Made by a program: the position numbers and the translations under genes
Notes under the pieces: model-generated
Databases searched by the model: none
Seen by the model: only the letters and a program-made list of their open reading frames with translations
What the model was told of the DNA's origin: nothing
Part shown: one piece after another, positions 8,417-16,708 of the stretch
How positions within the stretch are numbered: the first letter of the stretch is position 1
Layout: every line of letters begins with the position of its first letter
Source: Faecalibacterium sp. HTF-F
GTDB lineage: Bacteria; Bacillota; Clostridia; Oscillospirales; Ruminococcaceae
Direction of reading: 5' to 3'
Assembly: GCF_023347535.1 (NCBI RefSeq)
Contig: NZ_CP094473.1
Location: 2,418,001 to 2,482,000, forward strand
Length of the DNA stretch: 64,000 nucleotides

Positions 8417-8448
8417 TGCTAAAAATTTAACTTGAGAAGGAGAAAATC

Positions 8449-9249
8449 ATGGATCTTTCCGCTTTCAACCTGCAGGGCAAGGTTGCTCTGATCACTGGCG
8501 GTGCCCACGGCATCGGCTTCTCCATCGCCGAGGGCATGGCCCAGTGCGGTGCAACCGTCTGCTTCAACTGCTCCTCCGAGGCAAGTCTGGAAAAAGGTCT
8601 TGCCGCCTACAAGGCTGCCGGCATCGACGCCCACGGCTATGTGGCAGATGTGTCCGACGAGGACGCTGTGAACACCATGGTGGCAAAGATCAAGGCTGAG
8701 GTGGGCCCTGTGGACATTCTGGTGAACAACGCCGGTCTGATGAAGCGGGTGCCCATGATCGAGATGAGCCACGCCGACTTCATGCGGGTCATCGACGTGC
8801 ATGTAGGCGGTGCCTTCAACTGCTCCAAGGCCGTTCTGCCGGACATGATGGAAAAGCGCGAGGGCAAGATCATCAACATCTGCTCCATGATGAGCGAGCT
8901 GGGCCGCGAGACCGTCTCTGCCTACGCCGCCGCCAAGGGTGCACTGAAGATGCTCACCAAGAACATCGCTTCCGAGTACGGCGAGTACAACATCCAGTGC
9001 AACGGCATGGGACCCGGCTACATTGCCACCGCCCAGACCGCACCCCTGCGGGAGTTGCAGCCGGACGGCAGCCGCCACCCCTTCGACCAGTTCATCACCG
9101 CCAAGACCCCCGCAGGCCGCTGGGGTGAGCCGGACGACATGGTGGGCCCCTGCGTGTTCCTTGCAAGCCACGCTTCCGACTTTGTGAACGGCCAGATCCT
9201 GTACGCCGACGGCGGCATTCTGGCTTACATCGGCCGCCAGCCCAAGTAA
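8449..9249 (+). CDS. kduD: 2-keto-3-deoxygluconate 5-dehydrogenase (SDR family)
   Basis: A 266-residue short-chain dehydrogenase. The Rossmann cofactor motif is 'ITGGAHGIGFS' (about residues 15-25), 'NNAG' is near 93, and the catalytic Ser-Tyr-Lys is in 'ICSMMSELGRETVSAYAAAKG' read as S...Y-x3-K. It reduces 2,5-diketo-3-deoxygluconate to 2-keto-3-deoxygluconate, linking KduI to KdgK. The start follows GAGAAGGAG. With kduI, kdgK and eda next to it, the cluster carries all four steps from the unsaturated uronate product to central metabolism. KduD versus a generic gluconate 5-dehydrogenase is decided mainly by this context. Confidence 0.9.
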   Translation: MDLSAFNLQGKVALITGGAHGIGFSIAEGMAQCGATVCFNCSSEASLEKGLAAYKAAGIDAHGYVADVSDEDAVNTMVAKIKAEVGPVDILVNNAGLMKRVPMIEMSHADFMRVIDVHVGGAFNCSKAVLPDMMEKREGKIINICSMMSELGRETVSAYAAAKGALKMLTKNIASEYGEYNIQCNGMGPGYIATAQTAPLRELQPDGSRHPFDQFITAKTPAGRWGEPDDMVGPCVFLASHASDFVNGQILYADGGILAYIGRQPK

Positions 9250-9287
9250 AGTCATTTGGGCACTGCGCCTTCTTTAACCTTCTGACC

Positions 9288-9331
9288 AGACAGCTCTGTG
9301 CAGACCAAAGTCTGCATGGAGCTGTCTTTTT
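9288..9331 (+). terminator. Terminator closing the uronate cluster
   Basis: AGACAGCTC...GCAGAC pairs with GTCTGC...GAGCTGTCT and is followed by TTTTTA; a long stem after the kduD stop. Confidence 0.85.
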
Positions 9332-9553
9332 ACGAAGCGGCAAGCGACCTTTCCTGCAAAACTTTGCTTCATGTTAACTCATGTTAAAATGTTCCAATTT
9401 CATGCCAAATTGGTAACAGTTCCTGTTTCATCGTTGAAAATGCACACAGCCGTCTTGATTTTTTGTCGAAATTCCCGTATAATCGTCTTCATCATCCATC
9501 ACACCCTGTTGGTTGATCTGAATACGAAGAAATTTCAAAGGAGTATATTTCAC

Positions 9554-10045
9554 ATGAAACTCAAGAACATTGCGATCATTGCTGCCGCTGCAACACTGGC
9601 TGTTGGCATGACCGCCTGCGGTTCTTCTACATCCTCCACCGCCGCTTCCTCTTCTGTGGCTTCTTCTGCTGCCGCTTCTTCCGAGGCTGCAAGCTCTGAG
9701 GCTGCATCCAGCGAAGCAGCTGAGCCCACCACTGCTGAGTACACTGTGTACAACACCACCGGTTCTGCCGTCACCGAGCTGTACCTGTACGATGCAGGCA
9801 GCGACGAGAAGGGCGACAATCTGGCCGGCGAGAACGGTCTGGCTGACGGCGAGAACATCGTCATCACCCGCGATGTGGAGGCCGACAAGCAGTCCGACGT
9901 GACCTACATTCTGGAGTTCACCACCGAGGACGGCCAGACCCAGAGCTTTGAGACCCTGCACTACGAGGTCGCTCCCATCTCCCTGCTGAGTGTGGATGCC
10001 GCTGCAGGTGCTACCCCCATCGCTTTTACTGCACCGGAAAAGTAA
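9554..10045 (+). CDS. Small Ala/Ser-rich lipoprotein
   Basis: The start is ATG 9554 behind AAAGGAG; the longer frame from 9371 is non-coding leader. The signal MKLKNIAIIAAAATLAVGM ends in TAC, a plausible lipobox with Cys near residue 22, so the protein is probably lipid-anchored on the outer membrane face. A low-complexity linker of repeated Ala-Ser-Ser-Glu-Ala units follows (about 25-58). The globular part of about 100 residues ('YTVYNTTGSAVTELYLYDAG', then 'VTYILEFTTEDG') looks beta-sandwich-like. I do not recognise the family. It is monocistronic, with a terminator 19 bp downstream. Confidence 0.8.
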   Translation: MKLKNIAIIAAAATLAVGMTACGSSTSSTAASSSVASSAAASSEAASSEAASSEAAEPTTAEYTVYNTTGSAVTELYLYDAGSDEKGDNLAGENGLADGENIVITRDVEADKQSDVTYILEFTTEDGQTQSFETLHYEVAPISLLSVDAAAGATPIAFTAPEK

Positions 10046-10063
10046 GAACTGTTTCATCACTGT

Positions 10064-10100
10064 AAAACGGGAAAGTCTGCGGGCTTTCCCGTTTTATTCT
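10064..10100 (+). terminator. Terminator after the lipoprotein gene
   Basis: AAAACGGGAAAG and CTTTCCCGTTTT enclose the loop TCTGCGGG, then ATTCTTT. The same loop recurs in the modular terminator elements elsewhere in the window. Confidence 0.9.
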
Positions 10101-10216
10101 TTGCCAAAAGCGGGCTGAGGCTGTCATTTTCCCTTGCAATCACGCCAAAAATCCGCTATCATAGAAGCAAATATATTCCCTTGCGGCATAAAGGGAGTAA
10201 AGGAGTGGATTTTCTT

Positions 10217-10669
10217 ATGGCAGAAAAAGAAGTGAAAGGCATCAAAAAGTTTTTTGAAGAGTTCAAGGCCTTTGCCATGCGCGGCAATGTGCTGGATATG
10301 GCAGTGGGCGTTGTCATCGGCGGTGCCTTTACCGCCATCGTCAACTCACTGGTGAACGACATCATCAACCCCGCCATCGGCCTGTTTTTCAACGCCGATT
10401 TCTCGGACGTCGGCATCCATGTGGGCGATGTGATGATCGGCATCGGTTCCTTTATCAATGCCGTCATCAACTTCCTCATCGTAGCATTCGTGCTGTTCGT
10501 GGTCATCAAGTTCGTCAACTCCCTGCACAAGAAGCCTGCTGAGCCGGAAGCTCCCGCAGAGCCCACCACCAAGGTGTGCCCCTACTGCCAGAGCGAGATC
10601 TCCATCAAGGCGGTGCGCTGCCCCCACTGCACCAGCAAGCTGGAGGGCTTCCCGGAGATCAACAATTAA
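10217..10669 (+). CDS. mscL: Large-conductance mechanosensitive channel with C-terminal zinc ribbon
   Basis: A 150-residue protein from ATG 10217 with AAAGGAG 10 bp before it. Residues 1-100 are MscL: the amphipathic start 'FFEEFKAFAMRGNVLDMAVGV', TM1 'VVIGGAFTAIVNSLVNDII' and TM2 'FINAVINFLIVAFVLFVVIK'. The channel opens under membrane tension to release solutes on osmotic downshock. Instead of the usual charged C-terminal bundle, a Pro/Glu/Ala linker leads to a four-Cys zinc ribbon (CPYC...CPHC). The ribbon form occurs in some Firmicutes MscL proteins as I recall them. Its role is not known; it could gate or tether the pentamer. Confidence 0.95.
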   Translation: MAEKEVKGIKKFFEEFKAFAMRGNVLDMAVGVVIGGAFTAIVNSLVNDIINPAIGLFFNADFSDVGIHVGDVMIGIGSFINAVINFLIVAFVLFVVIKFVNSLHKKPAEPEAPAEPTTKVCPYCQSEISIKAVRCPHCTSKLEGFPEINN

Positions 10670-10670
10670 A

Positions 10671-10801
10671 TTTTGAATGGCCTCCGCTTTGTTCTGGCCA
10701 TATTCAGCGGAATCATTTTCTAAATTACAAATCGGGAAAGTCTGCGGACTTTCCCGATTTGTTTTTTCACCGGCGGAGCCGCAAAGGCAAACAGCATAAT
10801 C
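10671..10801 (+). repeat. Modular terminator element, copy A
   Basis: The first module (GAATGGCCTCCGCTTTG... ATTCAGCGGAAT) starts 2 bp past the mscL stop. A hairpin AATCGGGAAAG/CTTTCCCGATT around TCTGCGGA with GTTTTTT (10729-10767) serves as the mscL terminator. The tail CACCGGCGGAGCCG...AAAGGCAAACAGCAT is shared with copy E at 45721. Confidence 0.75.
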
Positions 10802-10807
10802 AACGCA

Positions 10808-10859
10808 AAACCTCCCTGCCCGGCCGCAGTCGCTGCGGTTCCAGAGCAGGGAGGTTTTA
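10808..10859 (-). terminator. Terminator downstream of the alkaline phosphatase gene
   Basis: AAAACCTCCCTGC and GCAGGGAGGTTTT form a long stem with a branched GC-rich centre. The minus-strand T-run suits the gene ending at 10901. Confidence 0.75.
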
Positions 10860-10900
10860 CTTTATCCGGGAAAAATGTGGAAGATCAGTCTGGTGAAGCT

Positions 10901-12448
10901 TTACTTGACCTTGGTCAGGTCGGCCAGCTTGTGGAAGATCTCGGTGTTGTCGAACACGCCGCCGAACTTTTCCGCACCCACGCCGTTGGCGTAGACGTTC
11001 ACCATGGCACCGGTGTGAGCGTAGGTGGTGTGGTCCATGCCGGATTTATGGTTGATGGTGTGGCAGATGGCCATGCTGAAGGGGATGTAGGTGCCGTACA
11101 GCTCGTAGTCCTGCTGGGACATGTCCTTCTGGCTGGCAGAGCCGACCTTCAGGGTGCGCTCGTAGGCGGTGCGCAGGTTCTGCACCTCGTAGTCGGTCAG
11201 CAGCAGCTTGCCGGCGTTGGCGGCATCCGGGTCGGTGGGCAGGGTCAGACCGAAGTTTGCCTTCACATCCTGCATGGCAGCTTCAAAGGGGGTCTTGTTG
11301 GCGATGTAGTTCTGCACATAGGTAGAATCAAACTTTGCGTAAGACATCTTCTGGTGGGCCAGATTGGTCAGGAAGGTGTCGTAGTTGGTGGTCTTGTAGC
11401 CGATGGCCATACCGCCGGTCTCGTGGTCGGCGGTGACAATGATCAGGGTCTCGTTGGGGTGCTTGTTCTGGAACTCCACAGCTGCCTGCACGGCGTTGCT
11501 CATTTCCAGCACATCGTGGATGGAAGCAGCGGCATCGTTGGCGTGGCAGGCCCAGTCGATCTTGCCGGACTCGGTCATCAGGAAGAAACCCTTGGGGTTA
11601 TCCAGCAGCTCGATGCCCTTCTTGACGTAATCGGTCAGCTGCCACTCGCCTGCAGCGGCGTCCATGGCGTAGTTCATGGCCTTGCCGTCTGCCAGATTCT
11701 CGGCAATGATCAGGGTCTTGCCTGCGCCTGCGGTCAGGGCGGCAGCGCCTGCCTGCGTGGTGACCACATTGTAGCCTGCCTGAGCAGCCACCTCGTGGTT
11801 GTTGGGGCCGGTGCCGTCGCCGTTCACCTTCTGGAACTCGCCGCCAGCAAAGTATTCAAAGCCGGAGTTTGCCAGCTCCACGCCGATCTGGTAGTAGTTC
11901 TTGCGGGTCTTCTGATGAGCGTAGAAAGCGGCGGGAGTGGCGTGGTCGATGTTGACCGAGGAGATGACACCCACCTTGTAGCCCTTCTGGGCGTGCAGCT
12001 TTTCGGCAATGGTCTCATAGGGCACATCGCGTGTCCAGGGGCACATGTTGATGACGCCGCTCTCAGTCTTGTGGCCGGTAGCAATGGAGGTTGCGGTGGA
12101 TGCGGAGTCCGGGCAGAAGGAGGTGCTGTCGTAGGTGGTCACGCTGCCCACGGTGGGGAAGCCGGTGAAGCTCAGGTCGGCCTCGGTCACAGCGCCGTTG
12201 TTGTCCACGGTGCCCTTGTAGAAGCGGGCAGACTGAATCTGGGCGGTGCCCATGCCGTCACCGATGAACAGGAAGATGTACTTGGGTTTCTTGAACAGGT
12301 CCAGCAGGCCGTTCTCCTCATCCTCGGCAGCAGCGGCGTCCGGCTGGGCTGCACTTGCAGCCACGGGTGCTGCGGCCATCATGCCGGCAGCGGAAGCAGC
12401 TGCACCAAACTTCAGAAAACTGCGGCGGGAGATCTTATTTTCTTTCAT
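10901..12448 (-). CDS. Tat-exported alkaline phosphatase
   Basis: A 515-residue protein with a twin-arginine signal (ISRRSFLKFGAAASAAG, cleavage near ASAAQ). The mature enzyme has the alkaline phosphatase metal site 'FLFIGDGMGTAQ' and the phosphorylated Ser in 'CPDSASTATSIATGHKT' (Ser115). 'GVISSVNIDHATPAAFYAH' and 'IVTADHETGG' supply the zinc/magnesium ligands. It hydrolyses phosphomonoesters outside the cell, releasing phosphate. The Tat signal implies folding with metals before export, so a tatAC system should exist elsewhere. The start has GAGAGG upstream. It is monocistronic and closed by the hairpin at 10808. Confidence 0.93.
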   Translation of the reverse strand: MKENKISRRSFLKFGAAASAAGMMAAAPVAASAAQPDAAAAEDEENGLLDLFKKPKYIFLFIGDGMGTAQIQSARFYKGTVDNNGAVTEADLSFTGFPTVGSVTTYDSTSFCPDSASTATSIATGHKTESGVINMCPWTRDVPYETIAEKLHAQKGYKVGVISSVNIDHATPAAFYAHQKTRKNYYQIGVELANSGFEYFAGGEFQKVNGDGTGPNNHEVAAQAGYNVVTTQAGAAALTAGAGKTLIIAENLADGKAMNYAMDAAAGEWQLTDYVKKGIELLDNPKGFFLMTESGKIDWACHANDAAASIHDVLEMSNAVQAAVEFQNKHPNETLIIVTADHETGGMAIGYKTTNYDTFLTNLAHQKMSYAKFDSTYVQNYIANKTPFEAAMQDVKANFGLTLPTDPDAANAGKLLLTDYEVQNLRTAYERTLKVGSASQKDMSQQDYELYGTYIPFSMAICHTINHKSGMDHTTYAHTGAMVNVYANGVGAEKFGGVFDNTEIFHKLADLTKVK

Positions 12449-12680
12449 AACGTGATCCTCTCTTTTTATCCAATCAAATGCGGCGGGCCTGCCTCAGGCA
12501 CCGTTTTTTGTCTTTCGGGAACGTCTTTATTGTAGCGCACCGCCGCCCGCGGAAAAACCATGCCGCCGCAAAGCTTTGGTAAAACCGGTGCGTGCGCTGC
12601 ACCTTCAACGTAAAAAGCCGGAAAATGATGTAAAATCCTGTGCAGGCGGCGCTCTTTTTCCACAAACCGCGCCGGAAGGG

Positions 12681-12710
12681 TTGAAAATCGGGCGCATTTC
12701 ATTGTACAAT
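12681..12710 (+). promoter_or_regulatory. Promoter of the second HAD hydrolase gene
   Basis: TTGAAA (12681-12686) and TACAAT (12705-12710) with an 18-bp spacer, about 50 bp ahead of the start at 12763. Confidence 0.7.
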
Positions 12711-12762
12711 AAAAGAGTAAGTGCTTTTTTACCTTTATATAGATGGAGAGGAATGTATTTAT

Positions 12763-13575
12763 ATGGCAGAGATCAAAGTTCTGGCACTGGATCTGGATGG
12801 CACCCTGACCAACAGCCAAAAGGAAGTCACGCCCCGCACCCGGGCTGCACTGGATGCCGCCATTGCAAAGGGCGTTACCATCGTGCTTGCCTCCGGACGG
12901 CCCACCGCGGGCGTGCTGCCGCTGGCAAAGGAACTGGGGCTGGATAAAAAGGGCGGCTGCATCCTTTCTTACAATGGCGGCAAGATCGTGGACTGCCGCA
13001 CCGGCGAGACTTTGTACCAGAAACAGCTGGATGCCCAGTACGTACCCGAGCTGTGCGCCTTTGCCGCCGCACAGGATGTGGCCATCATCACCTATAATAA
13101 GGAGGGCGTCGTCACCGAACGCCCGGACGATCCGTGGGCCCTGCGCGAATGCTTTACCTGCAAACTGCCCATGACCGGTGTGGACGATCTGGCAAAGTAT
13201 GTGGATTACCCCATCTGCAAAATGCTCATCACACTGGACCCTGCCCGCCGGGACGAAGTGTGGGCCGCAGGCAGGCAGCAGTTCGATGGCCGCATCGACC
13301 TGTACCCCTCCAGCCCGTTCTTCATTGAAGCCGTACCGCTGGGCGTGGCCAAGGACGGCAGCCTTGCCGCCCTTTTGGAGCGCATGGGCCTGACCCGCGA
13401 TAACCTGATGGCCTGCGGCGACGGCCTGAACGACCGCTCCATGATCGCCTACGCCGGTGTGGGCGTGGCGATGCAGAACGCCGAGGGCCCGGTAAAGGAC
13501 TGCGCCGATTATGTGACCGCTACCGACAACGATCACGACGGCGTGGCTGAGGCCGTGGAGAAGTTTATTTTATAA
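12763..13575 (+). CDS. HAD-IIB (Cof-like) hydrolase
   Basis: A 270-residue protein starting at ATG 12763 (GGAGAGGAA upstream; the frame's earlier ATG at 12721 would fall at the transcription start). HAD motifs: I 'VLALDLDGTLTNS', II in 'VLASGRPTAGV', III Lys in 'VAKDGSLAALLERM' and IV 'MACGDGLNDRSMIAYA'. The cap 'DARRDEVWAAG'-type region between motifs II and III gives subtype IIB. It is a cytosolic phosphatase for phosphorylated sugars or cofactors, with unknown specificity. It is a paralogue of the protein at 4284 with the same architecture but a diverged cap. Confidence 0.9.
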   Translation: MAEIKVLALDLDGTLTNSQKEVTPRTRAALDAAIAKGVTIVLASGRPTAGVLPLAKELGLDKKGGCILSYNGGKIVDCRTGETLYQKQLDAQYVPELCAFAAAQDVAIITYNKEGVVTERPDDPWALRECFTCKLPMTGVDDLAKYVDYPICKMLITLDPARRDEVWAAGRQQFDGRIDLYPSSPFFIEAVPLGVAKDGSLAALLERMGLTRDNLMACGDGLNDRSMIAYAGVGVAMQNAEGPVKDCADYVTATDNDHDGVAEAVEKFIL

Positions 13576-13754
13576 CCCTCTCCGTCTTTGCTTCGCAAAT
13601 CCACCTCTCCCGAAGGGCGAGGTTTTATCCATCTAATCGTAACGTATGATAAAAGCTCCCCCTGAGAGGAAAGACTTCCCCCGGCCGGGGGAAGATGTCG
13701 CGCAGCGACAAAAGGGGGAATCTGGCACGGCGCAAGCCGTGACTGAGAGGGTTT
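13574..13754 (+). repeat. MITE-like inverted-repeat element, copy 1
   Basis: Begins AACCCTCTCC at the stop of the upstream gene and ends CTGAGAGGGTT. It contains internal hairpins (CTCTCCCGAAGGGCGAG; CTTCCCCCGGCCGGGGGAAG) and the terminal palindrome CACGGCGCAAGCCGTG. It is shared in outline with elements at 18215, 23699 and 49788. No open reading frame within it is supported. Confidence 0.75.
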
Positions 13755-13778
13755 GATTCAAAAGAGAGGACAAACAAA

Positions 13779-14768
13779 ATGTCGCGCAATCTGGTTTTAT
13801 TTGATCTGGAATGGAACATCGGCTACCAGCCGTATACCTTTAATTACCACGGCGTGCAGCAGACCTTCCGGGGCGAGATCGTAGAGATCGGCGCCGTAAA
13901 GATCGACGAGGACGCTAACGTACTGGATACCTTTTCCATCCATCTGCGCCCCCGCATCTTCCGCAAGCTGCAGCACCACATCGCCAAGGTCACCGGCCTG
14001 ACGCAGGCCGATCTGGACAAGGGGGAGCCCATCGTGCAGGGCCTGCGCCGCTTTATGCAGTGGTGCGGCCCGGATGCCGAGTTTGCCGAGTGGGGCATGG
14101 ACGATGTGCCTGTGCTCAAGCAGAACCTTTACCTGTGCAATATTGACGAGTCCAGGCCCACCGTCTGGTACGACCTGCAGCAGGTGTTCCTGCGGGAGCA
14201 CCCCCGCAAGGAGGGCGAGGGCATGACGCTGGAAAGCGTGGTCACCCGCATGGGTATCCCCATGGAGCGGCAGTTCCACGATGCACTTTCCGATACGCTG
14301 TACACCGCCGATGTCTGCCGTCTGCTGGACCTGCGGGCCGGGCTTGCCGCCTACCCCACCGAGGACGAAGCCCTGCGGGCCAGCCTGTGCCCGGCCCCCG
14401 GCGACTACCGGGATTTTGAGGTGTTCCACGGCTACGTGGAGCAGTACACCTGGCGCACCGACCCCAAAATTTACACCATGAACTGCCCGGAGTGCGGTGC
14501 ACCGCTCAAGCCCGACGATGTGTGGCTGAAAAAGGGCAGCAACAGCTGGTACACCCTGAGCCAGTGCCCCCGGTGCGCCGGCAGCGGCAGCGCTGCAGGC
14601 AAAGGCGTATTCCAGCGGTACAAGCTTGCCCGCCGCGACGGCCTGCACTGGAGCTACGCCCGCTGTCTCCAGATGCCGGACGACGCCTCCCTTGACCGCT
14701 GGGAGAAGCAGCGCACCGCCCAGCTGGAGCGGATGAAGGCCCGCGCAGAAAAACAGGCTGCGGAGTAA
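13779..14768 (+). CDS. DEDDh-type 3'-5' exonuclease with C-terminal zinc ribbon
   Basis: A 329-residue protein. The exonuclease fold covers about residues 1-190: ExoI 'VLFDLEWNIG' (Asp-x-Glu), ExoII in 'AEWGMDDVPVLKQN' (Asp) and ExoIII 'RQFHDALSDTLYTADV' (His...Asp). 'IVEIGAVKID' and 'KVTGLTQADL' are typical of the RNase T/DnaQ superfamily. From residue 230 a four-Cys ribbon (CPECG...CPRC) follows, then a basic helical tail. It could trim DNA or RNA ends; the ribbon suggests nucleic-acid or protein binding. It is monocistronic, starting 25 bp after the MITE-like element with GAGAGG as ribosome site. Confidence 0.85.
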   Translation: MSRNLVLFDLEWNIGYQPYTFNYHGVQQTFRGEIVEIGAVKIDEDANVLDTFSIHLRPRIFRKLQHHIAKVTGLTQADLDKGEPIVQGLRRFMQWCGPDAEFAEWGMDDVPVLKQNLYLCNIDESRPTVWYDLQQVFLREHPRKEGEGMTLESVVTRMGIPMERQFHDALSDTLYTADVCRLLDLRAGLAAYPTEDEALRASLCPAPGDYRDFEVFHGYVEQYTWRTDPKIYTMNCPECGAPLKPDDVWLKKGSNSWYTLSQCPRCAGSGSAAGKGVFQRYKLARRDGLHWSYARCLQMPDDASLDRWEKQRTAQLERMKARAEKQAAE

Positions 14769-14988
14769 AAGCGGCACCGGCTGCTCCGTCCCGCCTGCAC
14801 TCACCAAACCACCAGCGTGAGAAGCCTTTGCACTTCCCATTAAGGCTGTCTGGTCGATTTTATAGCAATTCAACTTTTTAATGCAACAGCGGTGAATTGC
14901 ATATCGCAAAGATGCCGTTTGAATGCTGCACTCATTTCTTGACTTGCGATAAAATTTGCGATAAACGATTTTGGGAAGGAATATAATC

Positions 14989-16332
14989 ATGTCGAAAGAT
15001 GAATATTTGATCACAGATCCACCCCTTAAAGCGCTGACTGTTTTTGCGCTGCCGATGATCCTTGGCAGCTTTTTTCAACAAGTATACAATATGGCCGATT
15101 CCATAATCGTTGGTCAATTTGTTGGCTCCTCGGCACTTGCGGCTGTTGGTGCTTGTGCTGCACTGACCAATGTTTTTATTTGTGTGGCGCTTGGTGCTGG
15201 TGTGGGCGCAGGTGTGCTTGTAAGCCGCTATTTTGGTGCAAAAAATTATGGTAAAATGAAAACCATTGTGTCAACGTCCCTGATCAGCTTTTTGATTTTA
15301 AGCGTTGTCCTTGGTGTCTTTGGCTTTTGCTTTTCCCATTTCATGATGAGCGGATTACAGACCCCTGCCGATATATTGGAAGAAGCAGTATTGTATCTGC
15401 GTGTCTACTTTGTGGGTTTCCCGTTTCTATTCATGTACAACATTCTTTCCACCATGTTCACTTCCATCGGTGAATCCAAAATTCCGTTGGGACTGCTGAT
15501 ATTCTCATCGATCCTGAATATTTTTATGGATCTCTGGATGGTGGCCGGTCTTGGTCTGGGGGTGTTTGGTGCAGCCCTTGCGACCTTGATCGCACAAGGA
15601 ATTTCTGCCGTGTTTTCGTTTTTGATCTTTCTGTCTCGGATGCGGCAATACAAGAGCTCCTTTAGCAGGTTCGACCGGCAGGAGCTGTATTCCATGCTTC
15701 GCATTGCGGTACCATCGGTTTTGCAGCAGTCCACAGTGTCTATCGGTATGATGATCGTGCAGGCAGTGGTAAATCCCTTCGGCACACAGGCACTTGCCGG
15801 GTATGCAGCAACGATGCGGGTAGAAAATGTTTTTTCGCTGATCTTCGTATCCATCGGCAATGCAGTTTCGCCGTTTGTATCCCAGAATCTTGGCGCAAAG
15901 AAACTTGAGCGTATCAAAAAAGGTTATCATGCTGCACTGGTGTTGGATCTATGCTTTGCAGTTCTTGCTTTCGTGGTCATTGAAACACTGCACACACAGA
16001 TTTCCTCGTTGTTCTTGGGAAAAGACGGAACCACGTTGGCCTATCAGGTGTCCGGTGATTATATGAGATGGCTTGGTTACTTTTTCATCTTCATGGGCAT
16101 CAAGATGGCAACTGATGGCGTTCTTCGCGGACTTGGAATCATGCGGCCGTTTCTTATTGCAAATATGGTAAACCTTGCAATCCGCTTGTCTGTTGCCTTG
16201 ATTTGTGCACCGCGTTTTGGCATTGCTTTTGTTTGGCTTGCAGTCCCGGCAGGTTGGCTTGCAAACTTCCTTATTTCCTATGCGGCGCTCAGAAGATCGT
16301 GGCCAGAGGATAAAGCAGCGGTATCTCAATGA
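14989..16332 (+). CDS. MATE-family multidrug/cation exporter
   Basis: A 447-residue protein with 12 predicted membrane helices and the MATE hallmarks: an N-terminal half opening 'LKALTVFALPMILGSFFQQV' with 'ADSIIVGQFVGSSALAAVGA', and a second, similar half from about residue 235 ('LRIAVPSVLQQSTVSIGMM'). It exports drugs or metabolites in exchange for Na+ or H+. The start ATG 14989 follows GGGAAGGA. Base composition is visibly more AT-rich than both neighbours (many TTT, ATT, GCA and GTT codons), which suggests acquisition from a lower-GC clostridium. The upstream gap has an inverted repeat GCAATTCA/TGAATTGC (14865-14900) and a doubled TTGCGATAAA (about 14944-14966) near the likely promoter. 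Confidence 0.92.
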   Translation: MSKDEYLITDPPLKALTVFALPMILGSFFQQVYNMADSIIVGQFVGSSALAAVGACAALTNVFICVALGAGVGAGVLVSRYFGAKNYGKMKTIVSTSLISFLILSVVLGVFGFCFSHFMMSGLQTPADILEEAVLYLRVYFVGFPFLFMYNILSTMFTSIGESKIPLGLLIFSSILNIFMDLWMVAGLGLGVFGAALATLIAQGISAVFSFLIFLSRMRQYKSSFSRFDRQELYSMLRIAVPSVLQQSTVSIGMMIVQAVVNPFGTQALAGYAATMRVENVFSLIFVSIGNAVSPFVSQNLGAKKLERIKKGYHAALVLDLCFAVLAFVVIETLHTQISSLFLGKDGTTLAYQVSGDYMRWLGYFFIFMGIKMATDGVLRGLGIMRPFLIANMVNLAIRLSVALICAPRFGIAFVWLAVPAGWLANFLISYAALRRSWPEDKAAVSQ

Positions 16333-16708
16333 TTTCATGCAGTGGAGAGGTGCTTTGTTCTGACGGGTTTCCCTTACAGAGAATGTGACGCGAAAAAAAT
16401 TCGCCGGTGTTCCGTGTGATGATAAAAATAGACCCCGGCAGGAGATTGCCGTCGTAAAAAAAGAGATTGCCTTACGTGCAGCCTACACGCCAGACATGGC
16501 TTCGCGCAGCTTGCCGGAGCAGCCGGTGTCGTTTCTCACCTGTTTTGCAGGAAATCACCTCTCTGCTTCGTAGTATCCCAAGGAAGCTGTGTGCAGGGCA
16601 AAAAAAGTCGTTTTCTGTTCATGGCTCTGTCATACAATGTGGATATACTACGGATAGACGGCCCGCGCTTTGGGAAAGGGCGCAGGCAGAAGGGATGGAA
16701 TACGCACG
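16333..16708 (+). other. 376-bp gap with no supported gene
   Basis: It continues the AT-richer composition of the MATE gene and then shifts to GC-rich near 16650. TACAAT near 16635 could be the -10 of a promoter for the VTT gene, with a poor -35. Short frames here (for example 16385-16573) have no ribosome site or recognisable product. It may mark the edge of a transferred segment. Confidence 0.4.

Noticed and set aside
16385..16573. 62-codon frame between the MATE and VTT genes
   Set aside because: No ribosome site, odd composition, no similarity I recognise.
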